From positions 29,149,777-29,213,776 of the forward strand of contig CM055093.1 in NCBI GenBank assembly GCA_029204225.1: 64,000 nucleotides of DNA. The letters are read 5' to 3'. Shown piece by piece: positions 11,409 through 21,740 of this stretch (positions within the stretch are counted from its first letter, which is position 1; the number at the start of each line of letters is the position of its first letter). A model generated the notes under the pieces. It did not search any database, was not told the origin of the DNA, and worked only from the letters and a program-made list of their open reading frames with translations. Source of the DNA: Diphasiastrum complanatum (lineage: Eukaryota > Streptophyta > Lycopodiopsida > Lycopodiales > Lycopodiaceae). A program made the translations under genes and the position numbers.

Positions 11409-12712
11409 AGGAATTTAACGATGTGTTTCTTGAAGAACTCCCAGCTAAGTTACCTCTTCGAAGACTAGTGGACCATAAGATTGAGTTGGTACCAGGAACA
11501 GAACCAACTTCACGAGCACCCTATAGGATGTCCCAAGAAGAGTTGGTGGAACTGAAATGACAACTTGGTGAATTAATAGACAAAGGATTTATTAGACCCA
11601 GTGCTTTGCCTTTTGGAGCCCCAGTGTTATTTGTGGAAAAGACGGACAAGACACTGCAGATGTGTGTGGATTACTGCATGCTCAACAAAGGTACCATCAA
11701 GAACAAGTATCCCATGCCTAGAATTGATGACTTGTTCGACTTGCTCAAACATGCCAGATATTTTAGCCGAATAGATCTCAAATCTGGATATCACCAAATT
11801 CGAATAGCTAAAGGTGATGAGCACAAAATGGTTTTTCGAACACGGTATGGGAGCCACGAATTCAGGGTGATGCCGTTCGGTCTAACACACGCACCAGCCA
11901 CTTTTTGCACGTTGATGAACAACATTTTTCAAGACAGCTTAGATGAATTTGTCACTGTGTACATCGACGACATCTTGGTGTTTAGTCGTAGCCTCAAAGA
12001 TCACATTAAACATCTAAGGACGGTCCTCCAACGACTGAGGAAGAACAGCTTGTTCGCGAAAAGAGAAAAATGTCAATTTGTGGTAGAGGAAGTTGATTTC
12101 CTTGGACATGTTATAGGCTACGGATGAATTCAGATGGATTCGAAGAAGATCAAGACTATCTTGGATTGGCTAGATCCTAAAACTATTCACAACATCAAAT
12201 CGTTTGTGGGCTTATGTAACTTTTACGGGAGATTCATTGAGGCATTTAGCAAAATTGTGGCACCACTGTTGGAGCAGACCAAGACTCATTTGAAGATGAC
12301 ATGGACACCGGAATGTGAAGCAACGTTCCAAGAACGAAAATGACGGATCACTCAAGAACCCATCCTTGCCTTACCGGACCTTAGCAAACCTTTCAAAATA
12401 CATATAGACGCATCAAACTTTGCTATTGGGGCCGTGTTGATGCAAGATGGAAAACCTGTTGCATATTTTTCAAAGAAATTGAGTGTCATAGAGCGACGAT
12501 GGCCAACTCATGAAAAAGAAATGGTTGCAGTAGTTCAAGCAGTGGAGCATTGGAGACATTATGTGGTACGAAAACCCTTTAAGACGTTCACTGATAATGT
12601 ATCACTCAAGTACTTCTCATCCCAAGGTATGCTCACGCCAAAGCAAATGTGATGGCAAAACTTTCTCTCAAAATTCAATATAGACATTGTACACACGGCG
12701 AGAAAGAACAAT
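11400..12712 (+). pseudogene. Gypsy I reverse transcriptase and RNase H
   Basis: One frame runs from about 11400 through RT and RNase H but is cut by TGA stops at 11558, 12125, 12341 and 12650. RT motifs seen: [30 protein letters not shown] and the catalytic YIDDILVFS. The connection shows FLGHVI and FVGLCNFYGRFI. RNase H shows IDASNFAIGAVL, YFSKKLSVIERRWPTHEKE and VVADALSRQE. The enzyme would copy element RNA into DNA and remove the RNA strand. All four stops can be read as CGA (Arg) changed to TGA, so the reading frame is otherwise well kept. Confidence 0.93.
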
Positions 12713-13878
12713 GTGGTGGCAGATGCACTAAGTAGACAGGAACACTTGATGGCAACGGTGACAACTCAGGTGACTGGCCTACTCCAAAAAATCAGAGAGA
12801 ATTATGGTGCAGATGTGTTGGCGAAAGACTTAATAATCGAATTCCAGCTGGGAAAGCCTCATAAACATTTCACTTGGAAAGATCAAATGGTTGTTTATAA
12901 ACAATGCAGAGTATATGTCTCAGACAACATCAACCTGAGGAAGAAAGTCTTGCAAGAACATCATGATGTACTAGCCGCCGGACATCCAAGGGTGAATTGC
13001 ATGTATGAACTTCTCAAAAGAGGCTTCTATTGGCCAGGTATGTGGGCAGACGTTGAATTCTATGTGCAAACATGCCTGACATGTCAACAAGTGAAGGTGG
13101 AATCGCTAGCTCCAGCAGGACTACTTCAACCATTACCGGTACCAGCATACCCATGGGATTCGGTGAGCATGGATTTTATTGTTCAACTACCACGGTGCCA
13201 AGGCTTCGACTCAATTTATGTGGTGGTTGACCGCTTTTCAAAGCAAGTTCATCTGGTACCAACTAAAAGTTCAGTGACAGCTGAAGAAGTGGCAAGGTTA
13301 TTTTTCAAATGTGTCTTCAAATATCACGACCTACCTAGAATGATTATTTATGATCAAGACACCAAGTTCGTCGGAAAGTTTTGGACTTGTCTATTTCACC
13401 TCGTGGGAACTGGACTGAATCTCAGCATTGCATATCATCCTCAGACAGATGGGCAAACGGAACAAGTCAATCGACAGATTGAACAATATTTACGAAATTA
13501 TGTCGCTTGGGACCAATCCGATTGGGTCAACTACTTGGATATTCTCGAGTTTGCACATAACAACCAAGTGAACAAATCTACTGGAAGGGCACCCTTCGAG
13601 ATAAGCAATGGTTGGCTATCGATTGTTCCAAGCTCTTTTCTTACAGGCGTGCAAGAAACTCCAGTACCCACTATGGAGGAATTCATCAATGAGTGGCACA
13701 CAAAGCTGACAGAAGTGAAGTCATTTTTAGAGCAGTCCCAAAGAAGTATGGCAGCTGACGTAAACCCACATCGACAAGAACTGAAATTTGAGGAAGGTGA
13801 TCAAATGTGGCTGAACACAAAGGACATTGCGTTACCAAAAGGTTTTTCTCATAAGTTCGTTCGACCTTATGCGGGACC
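12713..13878 (+). pseudogene. Gypsy I integrase
   Basis: The open stretch 12713-14116 covers integrase. It has an N-terminal HHCC zinc domain (H and H around AAGHPRVNC, then CLTCQQVK) and a catalytic core with D in MDFIVQL, D in YDQDTKF and E in EQVNRQIEQYL. The GKGY-like C-terminal part GPYYVT is interrupted by a SINE at 13892. Sequence beyond the insertion (DQVAYRLALPSS-like) resumes in another frame. The protein would join the cDNA to the host chromosome. Upstream it shares a frame with RT. The catalytic triad is intact, but the insertion separates it from the chromodomain. Confidence 0.92.
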
Positions 13879-13891
13879 ATATTATGTCACC

Positions 13892-14001
13892 ACCACCACC
13901 ACCACCACCACCACCACCCAACGGGGTTGGCTCAACTGGTTAGCTTGGCATCCAAAGTTTCTTTGGTCCCAGGTTCGAGCCTCCCCTTGGAAACCAAGAA
14001 G
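13892..14001 (+). mobile_element. tRNA-derived SINE inserted in integrase
   Basis: A 110-bp insertion flanked by a perfect 14-bp target duplication, CATATTATGTCACC (13878-13891 and 14002-14015). It has a box A, TGGCTCAACTGG (13928-13939), and a box B, GGTTCGAGCC (13972-13981), 32 bases apart, matching an RNA polymerase III internal promoter of tRNA type. An (ACC)n run of about 30 bases precedes the tRNA-like head, which is an unusual place for a SINE simple repeat. Insertion plus duplication adds 124 bp and shifts the frame, and the chromodomain downstream is in exactly the frame this predicts. Confidence 0.85.
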
Positions 14002-14015
14002 CATATTATGTCACC

Positions 14016-14408
14016 AAGAAGATCGACCAAGTGGCTTACCGATTGGCGCTGCCATCCAGCTTGGATATACACAATGTGTTTCATATCTAATTACTCAAAC
14101 GGTACAAACCAGATAAGCGATTTGATCGGCAACACGAACTCCGTCACCCACCAATGACACTTGATGATACGAAGAGACATCTTGTACCAGAACAAATATT
14201 GACACATATAAAGCGAACGAGCGTTCAACGTGAATATCTAGTGAAGTGGCTATGGGCTCCACTCATTGAGGCTTCTTGGGAGTACGAAGACAAACATAAG
14301 GAGGTAGCCCCTGAAGTATTGGCAGATTATCTGCAAAAGAATCAACGCAATAGCCATTTTTCCAGATCGGCACACAAAGCACTACCTGGCGGCATGCCTC
14401 CTATATGA
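14016..14408 (+). pseudogene. Gypsy I integrase C-terminus and chromodomain
   Basis: After the SINE, the frame carries the linker typical of chromoviruses (LLKRYKPDKRFD near 14090). A chromodomain-like segment at 14154-14362 follows: PEQILTHIKRTS, REYLVKWLWAP, ASWEYED and VLADYLQK. Chromodomains of this class help guide integration to particular chromatin. One in-frame stop lies just before LLKRY. The domain is shortened at its end and is followed by untranslated sequence to the polypurine tract. Confidence 0.85.
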
Positions 14409-14638
14409 ACACTCATGGCCATTCTGAAGTTCAAGGAACTTCCAGGTATCTGTCAATGAATCACTTGCAGCTTTACACTGGTTTTACATTAGTGAACTTT
14501 ATCTACACTTTTCTTGTGCTACTGCCAATGTATTTTAAATTCAAAAGTTGTTACGACCAACGAATTAAGCATGTGCCATGCGTCCTAGGTCTAGTTTGGC
14601 CGTGATGAGGACATCAACTTTTTCAAATGAGGGGAGGA
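14409..14638 (+). other. Gypsy I 3' untranslated region and polypurine tract
   Basis: Matches gypsy II 20280-20529 in part (TTTACACTGGTTTTAC versus TTTACACAGGTTTTAC; ATGAGGACATCAACTTT shared). It ends in the purine run GAGGGGAGGA immediately before the LTR, as needed for plus-strand priming. Confidence 0.8.
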
Positions 14639-15546
14639 TTTTGTAAAGCTTACTCAGGTGCACCCAGCGTGCCCTATAAGACTCTAAGAGGTGACGTTCC
14701 CTAAGGTCCCAGAGCAAGTTAGAACATCAAGGACTGAGCCTCCGATCTGTGGTGAGCCAGTCAAGTAGTCACAAGTCATGAGCTAGCTCTGGAGCTCGAG
14801 TCATGGCCTAGTCAGAAAGCAAGTTGATTCTGCTGTCGGAACGGCTCCTGGGACCCAGGTCCGGGAGCCAGACTGATTCTGCCAGGCTTAATCAGCAAAA
14901 TAAAAACTAAGTCCTAAAAAGCGTGCTTTACCAGAAAGCACTATGTTTCAGGACAGACGGGGTGAGCTGAATCACACCAGAACTATAGGGGGAGTCTGGC
15001 AGACAGAAACTTGGGCAGCTCAACCAGTGCTAGGAATCCAGTCGCCAGGTCTCAGCTCCTTTTACCAGCACGAGCCAGGCACAATGCCCAGTATGTGTGG
15101 GTGGCTCCGAGACCAGTCAGTCTATGTATGAATGTAACCTCTTCCAGATCTAACAATATTGATCCTTGGGGATGATTACCATTTCGGTTTCGCCTCCGGG
15201 ACTGGTCCAAGTGGAAGGACCCTTAGTACAACCTTTTTGCATCGCCGAAGCCTAAGGGTCCACGTCACCGACGTGTGGCTATCCACTATGCCCATTGGTC
15301 AGTTTGGCGACCACTATGCCTTGGGTTTCATGTGTGGCTTATCTTTTCCTTTGGTTACCTTTTGGGGAGGATTCTGAGTTGGCTTTCGGGTTGGTTGGGA
15401 TTCCAGTTTTCTTAAGTCTGAATGGTTAAGCTTGTTACATTTCTGAGTTGGCTTTTACGTAAGTGCATGATGGATGAATGTTAGACTTAAGCACGTATTG
15501 GCGAAACCACTCAAGTCCCAGCGCCCTTTGAGGCGCTGGCGCAACA
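14639..15546 (+). repeat. Gypsy I 3' LTR
   Basis: Starts TTTTGTAAAG (one change from TGTTGTAAAG) directly after the polypurine tract and ends GGCGCAACA. Similar to 9372-10275 with scattered substitutions and small indels. Confidence 0.9.
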
Positions 15547-15700
15547 TTGACCCTAGTCTCCAGGGTGCTGGCATGCCAAGGCGGGCGCTAGGACAACATT
15601 CTAGCAAAGGATGCTGAGAATTGGTTGGAGCTCGCCCTGAGTCGCAACCCGCACTCCCCTATAGTATTGGTGGGATTCGCCACCTCCCCTCATACCTAGT
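15547..15700 (+). repeat. Repeat A, copy 2, right part
   Basis: Continues repeat A from 9371 (matches ~7175-7316) and runs to CCTCATACCTAG, where an inverted repeat B starts. Confidence 0.8.
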
Positions 15701-15913
15701 TGTTGTAAAGTTACCTTTACAAGCTTTACTTCCAACGCCACCGGCGCCAACACTTGTCCCCGACACCACCAGCACCCCTGCTGCTCCCGGCCCCACCAGC
15801 AGCAGTGCCGCTCCCGGCGCCACTGTGACTAGAATCCAGCCGACGCCAAGTTCCTATGACTGAAAATCTTTGATCAGTTCTAGTGAAGTCCAGAGAGCTC
15901 GGATTGATATGCA
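15701..15913 (-). repeat. Repeat B, inverted copy
   Basis: Starts TGTTGTAAAG and ends ATGCAATCACC with the end of repeat C. Its GC-rich centre (GGCGCC-type triplets) produces spurious long frames on both strands. Confidence 0.75.
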
Positions 15914-16750
15914 ATCACCTCACATGATCTAGGTCAGCCTCCCTTACTGGAAGGTTGTCCTGGCACTCGCCTTGGCATGCCAATGCCTCAGAGACTAGGG
16001 TCGGTCACACACTTGAAATGTAACCTTCTCAGATTCATCAATAAAGTGGGATTTTTCTCAAATTGACTATGATTACCTTCTGGGTTCTAGTGTTTGGAAA
16101 AAGCGCCAGTTGTAAGGCCGCTTCAAACTTTTTGATCTGGCATGTAACTGAGGGTCATATCTTGGGATGACAGTGGTATGTCGTCGGGACCATTCGGTCC
16201 GTAGCGCCAGCGATATGCTGTAGGGACCATTTGGTCCAAGAACTGGTTGTTTCCATATCTGTCGCAACTTGTGGTTCTGAGTGTTCCTTGCATGAACGTG
16301 AATGGGTTAAGATCTTGAAAAATGGGCTTAACCTGTCGGCTGAGTTGGATGGCTTGCTTGGGTGGAAGTTACATGTTTATGGCTATCCAGTCTGGCGTGG
16401 CACCATGTTGGCTTCCAGCGCTCGTGACGAAGCTTTCAGTTGGTTAAGTCTGATGTAAGTCAGACCACTTGCTTGGAATGGATGTTACTCGTTTGTAATG
16501 AAGCTTCGAGTTGGTTAAGTTTGATGTATGTTGGGCGGCTTGCTTGGAGAGAAGTCACCCACATCGGGACCCCCGATCTGGCATGGCGCCAGGTTGGATC
16601 TCAATGTTGGTCTCTGAACTTCCAGTTGGTTAAGTTTGATCGTTGTTGGCGAGTTGGCTGCTTGTATGTCAAGTGGGTTTGGATGGCAAGAGTTGAAGGC
16701 TGGGAAGCTAAGTCATGGTTCCCAGCTCCCTTTGAGATGCCTGTGCTACA
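15914..16750 (-). repeat. Repeat A, inverted copy 3
   Basis: Reverse complement of ~6430-7215, from TTGTCCTGGCAC to CCTGTGCTACA at 16750. In this orientation it contains CAATAAAGTGGG near 16040, a plausible LTR polyadenylation site. The preceding ~40 bases are a scrap of repeat C. Confidence 0.75.
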
Positions 16751-16885
16751 AAAGTACTCTACCCAGATTGGTAAAGCATGTTTTCTCTCTCTAAGATTTT
16801 CTATCTCTAGAAAGTCACTTTTTCTCTTTAGAATTTATTGATTACTAGGCTTCCTTTAATCATGCCTAGATCGTGTGAGGTGATT
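16751..16885 (+). repeat. Repeat C, copy 2
   Basis: Matches 7317-7446, ending GTGTGAGGTGATT at the gypsy II insertion point. In other loci this sequence runs directly into TGCACATCGAT of repeat B, which is found here only after gypsy II. Confidence 0.75.
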
Positions 16886-17466
16886 TGTTGTAAAGCAGAC
16901 TCAGGTACACCCAGCGTGCCCTATAAGACTCTTAAGGGTGACGCTCCCTAAGGTCCCAGAGCAAGTTAGAACGTCAAGGACTGAGCCTCCGACCTGTGGT
17001 GAGCCAATCAAGTAGTCACAAGTCATGAGCTAGCTCTGGAGCTCGAGTCATGGCCTAGTCAGAAAGCAAGTTGATTCTGCCGCCGGGATGGCTCCCGAGA
17101 GCCATACTGATTCTGCCAGGCTTGCCAGGCTTAATCAGCAAAATAAAAACTAAGTCTTAAAAAGCATGCTTTACCAGAAAGCACTATATTCCAGGACAGA
17201 GGGGGTGCACCGAATCACACCAAAACTATAGGGGGAGTCCGGCAGACAGAAACTTGGGCAGCTCAACCAGCGTCAGGAATCCAGTCGCCAGGTCTCAGCT
17301 CCCTCTACCAACACAAGTCAGGCACAATGCCCAGCACATGTCGGTGGCCCCGAGACCAATCAGTCTATGTATGAATGTATCCTCTTCCAAATTCAATAAA
17401 GTTGATGCTTGGGGATGATTACCATTTTGGTTTCACCTTTGGGACTGGTCCAAGTGGAAGGACCCA
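16886..17466 (+). repeat. Gypsy II 5' LTR, right end deleted
   Basis: Starts TGTTGTAAAG and aligns with the other gypsy LTRs up to GTGGAAGGACCC. The final ~330 bases and the primer site are missing. Confidence 0.85.
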
Positions 17467-17954
17467 TATATGTTGCTCAAATTTGGGCGTAAAGCATGGG
17501 TGGTTAACTACCGGTGTGGGATAGCTGCTGAGCGTTTAGCTATAAGGGCTATCGACCAAAAACTGGTGGGGCGTGACTGAGGCAATGTGCTCTTAATGGT
17601 GAAAGCACGGATGGTTGGATGGATGTTTTCCCGTGGGCTAATTTTGTGATAGATTTGTGTGGGCGCGGCGAGCAAAGGTCCTACGTCCGGTCTCAAGGGG
17701 AATGTGGCTTGAGCGGGATCCTCTGTGTTTGCTTTGGTTGGTATGTTTCGTTTGTTGTGTGCTTGCTTGGACACAAATGACCCGGTTCCTACTTGGCTCT
17801 CAGGTGATGTGAGCGTGCTAGTTTGAGGAGGGGATATTTTTATTGAAGCTGGTTTAATAAAGAAGAAAAGAGAGTTGTGGGGTCCGGCCGACAGAGGGGA
17901 GGGTTTTCAAAAGGATAGAGGAGATAATCTGTTGGAAGTACACCTCTTACTAGA
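17467..17954 (+). other. Gypsy II leader
   Basis: Untranslated leader, closely similar to 10470-10750 of gypsy I (shared GGTGGGGCGTGA, TGGATGTTTTCCCGTGG). It ends at the probable gag start at 17955. Confidence 0.7.
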
Positions 17955-19349
17955 ATGGATGACCACCTTGATGAGTTATGAGCATTGTTAGATGGAGAGG
18001 TGCAGGTTCGAGAATACGGCTCCCGCATGCATCGAGATGGCGCCAGATCCAAGTCAAGAAAGAAAGAGCGTATGCACTCCACAATGGCGCCTCCCCAAGG
18101 AGAGATGGGTGGCCCTTCTGAACCTACACCAAGAGACGAACCCATGCCAAAGGCACAATGAGACCTCTTTGAAGTGAATATGTGGCAATACTTATCAAGT
18201 GCAATGATGGCTATGCTTAGTGAGGTGAAGAAGGACAAAGAAACAGAAAGAAAAGAATGGCAAACATCCCTACGAGCCATGAACCTTACTCAATTCGACC
18301 TTACTAGAGAAATGAGAGACGGGCTAATACAGCTCGAAGCCAGGTTTAAAGAACTGGAGGCAACAAGAGGGAATGTAATGGCGCCTCCTCCACTGATACC
18401 AAGAGAACCATGAGCGCGAAACACAGAAGGCCCAAAGAAGACTGCTAAAGTAAAAGCACCACCTACTTTCAAAGGAGAGCGTGACATTTGAATTGTGGAA
18501 GATTGGTTGTTTCACACGGACCATCACTTCCGTCTGATGAACACTCTTGAAGAAGAAAGAGCGGACTTGGCATTAGCATATTTTGAAGGCTACACTACAA
18601 ACTGGTACCGGATGGCAGGAATGCAATTCCAGACATGGGACGCGTTCAAAACCGCATTACGAGAGGAGTTCATACCGAAGGATTCACACATGAGATTGAG
18701 GACAGGAATATCAGGGCTCAAGCAGAAAGGTTCATTGCGAGATTACCTCAATAAATTTAGATAGAGTATATGGGTTATTGAAGATATGTCTGAGGCGGAC
18801 AAGACTCACTACCTCTTGTCTGGAATGTAGTCGTGGACCCGACATGCAATAGATAGCTACATGTCCCATGATTTCAATTCAACTATTTGGGCGGCTGAAA
18901 TGGTTTGTGATTATGAGACCACATTGGCACCAGTTGCTCCCTCAACCTCAATGAGAGTATTTAGTGGATCCAGACCGAGTCCGAGCTTCTTTTCAAGGGG
19001 GGACTCAGCTTCAAATGGCAACCAAGCCTCGAGTAACGTGAACAAATTCCTAGCAAAAATAGGGTTTGGCAACTAAGGCAACAATGGAGGGAACACATTT
19101 CAGAGAAGAAACAATGCTGGACCTTCAGCTAGTCACAACAACAGCTCACCAACAGTGGGCAGTTCCATGCGCTGTTTCAACTGTCATCAGCAAGGTCACT
19201 CTTGGAGGTCATGCCCCAAACCATTGAACAAGCAAATCATGGCTGCCATTGAAGGATTTGATAGGATGGAGAGAGATACATTCGATCAAGAATATGGTGA
19301 ACAGGACGACAAAGAAGACCCAGAAACAGATTTGACGGAGTCTGTCTGA
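17955..19349 (+). pseudogene. Gypsy II gag
   Basis: One frame from ATG 17955 (MDDHLDEL) to 19349 with about seven in-frame stops. Visible parts: a basic N-terminal region; a charged, probably coiled-coil stretch (MLSEVKKDKETERKEW, 18213-18260); a capsid-like retrotransposon gag domain at 18495-18764 (EDWLFHTDHHF, WDAFKTALREEF, GSLRDYLNKFR); and a zinc knuckle, CFNCHQQGHSWRSC (CX2CX4HX4C), near 19171-19212. An acidic tail ends the frame. Gag forms the particle and its knuckle binds element RNA. The stops (TGA, TAG, TAA) can be read as C-to-T changes of CGA, CAG or CAA. Confidence 0.9.
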
Positions 19350-19396
19350 ATGCCTTACAACAGATAGGGGCACTTGCGGCTTATCGTGAACATCTC

Positions 19397-20160
19397 ATGG
19401 CAACTCCTGCGAGAGGATCAAAGTTATTATCTCTGAAAGGCTGTATTCAAGATAGGATCATTCACTTCATGGTAGACCTGGGAGCGTCGCATAACTACTT
19501 GTCAGAAAAGCTGGCAAGGGAATTGGGCATCCAATGTGAAGAAAATGTGACTCCTATTTGTGTGGAGACCACGAAAGGTACAATGACCACTTGTAGATTG
19601 GCAACCAACCTACCAATCTCACTGGGCAACTGGAAGAATCGACTAACGTTCGCAATCTTGAAATTTGATGCCTTCGATGCTATCTTGGGATTAAGCTGGT
19701 TTAACGAACACGTGGTGGCCTTCTTGGCAAAAGGGGTTAACCTTGTGTTATTATATAATGACAGGAGACCTTGTGTCGTCAGAGCTATGCTAGGGGACCA
19801 ACTAGAAAGGAACGACACAAATGAACCTGAGCTAACCATCCCTTCTAATCTCATTCACTTCTTTAACGAAGGGTAGCCAGTAGTGACAAGCCAGCTGACA
19901 TGGGACCAAATGGAGTCAACATTGCCTACAGTTTCTACATCGAAGGTGAATCCAAGTGTCGATGCAGAGGTCAAGGAGCTCAACTTGTGTGGCCAAACAA
20001 AAGCTCATCTCTTTAATGAAGGACAACCAGCAGTGACAAACCAACTAATGCAAGGTCAAATGGAGCCAACATTGCCTACAACTTCTACATCAGAGGTGGA
20101 TCCAAGTGCTGATGTAGAGCTCAAGGAGCTCAACCTGGATGATCAAACGAAAAACCTATA
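19397..20160 (+). pseudogene. Gypsy II protease and duplicated linker
   Basis: In a different frame from gag. The protease-like domain at 19397-19876 shows FMVDLGASHNYL, where the family has DSG (Ser replaced by Leu), and FDAILGLSWFNEH. A TAG stop follows at 19874. The linker then repeats as two 150-bp units (19861-20010 and 20011-20160; LFNEGQPAVTNQ, LPTTSTSEVDPSAD, VELKELNLDDQ). The RT expected next is absent. Confidence 0.88.
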
Positions 20161-20529
20161 GTCCTAGGGGACTCATCCAGACGTACGACAAAAACGACAT
20201 ATTTGAAGCTTAAGAGAGCCATAAGTACATTTTTCTTTCATGTTAATAAAGTATGCCGCTTTTTTTCATCGAAGGGGTGAGCTTTAGTCTAATATCTAGA
20301 TGCCGTAGCTTTACACAGGTTTTACGTAAGTGAACTAGATCCACACTTTTCCTATGCTGAGTGCAAAAACAATGTTTTACTTCTCTTTATAGTTGGTCTC
20401 CTTTGGTCAGTGAATCAAGCCCGTGCCCTTGTGTATGTGAATAAAGTTTGGCCGAAAAGCCTATGCCATGTGTCTTAGGTTCTAGTTTGGCCCTGATGAG
20501 GACATCAACTTTCTCAAACAAGGGGAGGA
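20161..20529 (+). other. Gypsy II 3' untranslated region and polypurine tract
   Basis: No coding frame. It shares blocks with gypsy I 14409-14638 and ends in AAGGGGAGGA before the LTR. Confidence 0.75.
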
Positions 20530-21421
20530 TGTTGTAAAGCTGACTCGGGTGCACCCAGCATGCCCTGTAAGACTCTAAGGGGTGACGCTCCCTAAGGTCC
20601 TAGAGCAAGTTAGAACATCAAGGACCGAGCCTCCAACCTGTGGTGAGCCAGTCAAGTAGTCACAAGTCATGAGCTAGCTCTGGAGCTCAAGTCATGGCCT
20701 AGTCAGGAAGTGAGTTGATACTGTCGCCAGGACGGCTCCCGGGACCCATGTCTGAGAGCCAGACTGATTCTGCCTAAAAAGCGTGCTTTACCAGCAAGCA
20801 CTATATTCCAGGATAGAGGGGGTGCGCCGAATCACACCAGAACTATAGGGGGAGTCCGACAGACAGAAACTTGGGCAGCTCAACTAGCGCCAGGAATCCA
20901 GTCGCCAGGTCTCAGCTCCCTCTACCAGCACAAGCTAGGCACAATGCCGAGCATGTGTTGGTGGCCCCGAGACTAGTCAGTCTATGTATGAATGTATCAT
21001 CTTCCAAATTTAATAAAGTTGATCCTTGGGGATGATTACCATTGCGGTTTCGCCTCTGGGACTGGTCAAAGTGGAAGGACCCTTACTACAACCCTTTTGC
21101 ATCGCCGGTGTCCAAGGGTCCACGTCGCCGACGTGTGGCTCGCCGCTATGCCAATTGGTCAGTTTGGCGACCACTATGCCTTGGGTTCCATGTGTGGCTT
21201 GTCTTTGCCTTTGGTTACCTTTTGGGGACGGATTCTGAGTTGGCTTTCGGGTTGGTTGGGATTCCAGTTTTTTTAGATCTGAATGGTTAAGCTTGTTACG
21301 TTTCTAAGTTGGCTTTTACATAAGTTGGCTTTTACGTTTCTAAGTTAGATGAATGTTAGACTTAAGCGTGTGTTGGAGAAACCGCTCAAGTCTCAGCGCT
21401 CTTTGAGGTGCCGGCGCAACA
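20530..21421 (+). repeat. Gypsy II 3' LTR
   Basis: TGTTGTAAAG...GGCGCAACA, full length at about 892 bp. Relative to gypsy I it lacks a short block near 20775 (the GGCTTAATCAGC segment). Confidence 0.9.
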
Positions 21422-21740
21422 TTGCACATCGATATGAGCTTCTGGACTTCCCTAAAACCGATCAAAGATTTTCAGCCATAGGGACTTGGCGTCGGCTGGA
21501 TTCTGGTCACAGTGGCACCGAGAGCGACGCCGACGACGATGGTGTAGAGAGCTGCTGGAGCCGCGGGCAATGCTGGCACCAGTGGCGTCGGAAGTAAAGC
21601 TTGTAAAGGTAGCTTTACAACAATTCACCACCTCCCCTCATACCAAGTACTCTACCCAGGTTGGTAAAGCACATTTTCTCTCTCTAGAATTTATTGATCC
21701 CCAGACTTCCTTGAATCATGCCTAGATCGTGTGAGGTGAT
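21422..21740 (+). repeat. Repeats B and C, copy 3
   Basis: Repeat B at 21423-21622 (TGCACATCGAT to TTTACAACA), then repeat C (CCTCATACCAAGTACTC to TGTGAGGTGAT). Confidence 0.75.

Larger units (their letters stand above)
9372..15546 (+). mobile_element. Gypsy I: Ty3/gypsy chromovirus with both LTRs, gag lost
   Basis: A complete LTR-to-LTR element of about 6.2 kb inserted in repeat A. LTRs are 9372-10275 and 14639-15546, both of the TGTTG...CAACA type (the right one starts TTTTG). The primer site lies at 10278 and the polypurine tract at ~14631. The flanks TCGAC (9367-9371) and TTGAC (15547-15551) look like a 5-bp target duplication with one change. Internal order is leader, protease, RT, RNase H, integrase, chromodomain, which is the gypsy order with integrase last. 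No gag is left between leader and protease. In-frame stops, frameshifts and a SINE insertion make it non-autonomous. The LTRs differ at many positions, so the insertion is not recent. Confidence 0.92.
16886..21421 (+). mobile_element. Gypsy II: gag-protease-only relative of gypsy I
   Basis: About 4.5 kb, inserted between repeat C (16885) and repeat B (21422). The 5' LTR is truncated at ~17466 and the primer site is lost with it. The 3' LTR (20530-21421) is complete and preceded by the polypurine tract AAGGGGAGGA. The interior has leader, gag with zinc knuckle, protease and a linker with a 150-bp duplication, then untranslated sequence. There is no RT, RNase H or integrase. The target duplication is not clear (TGATT left, TTGCA right). 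It is a non-autonomous element or a large-deletion derivative of the gypsy I family. Confidence 0.88.
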
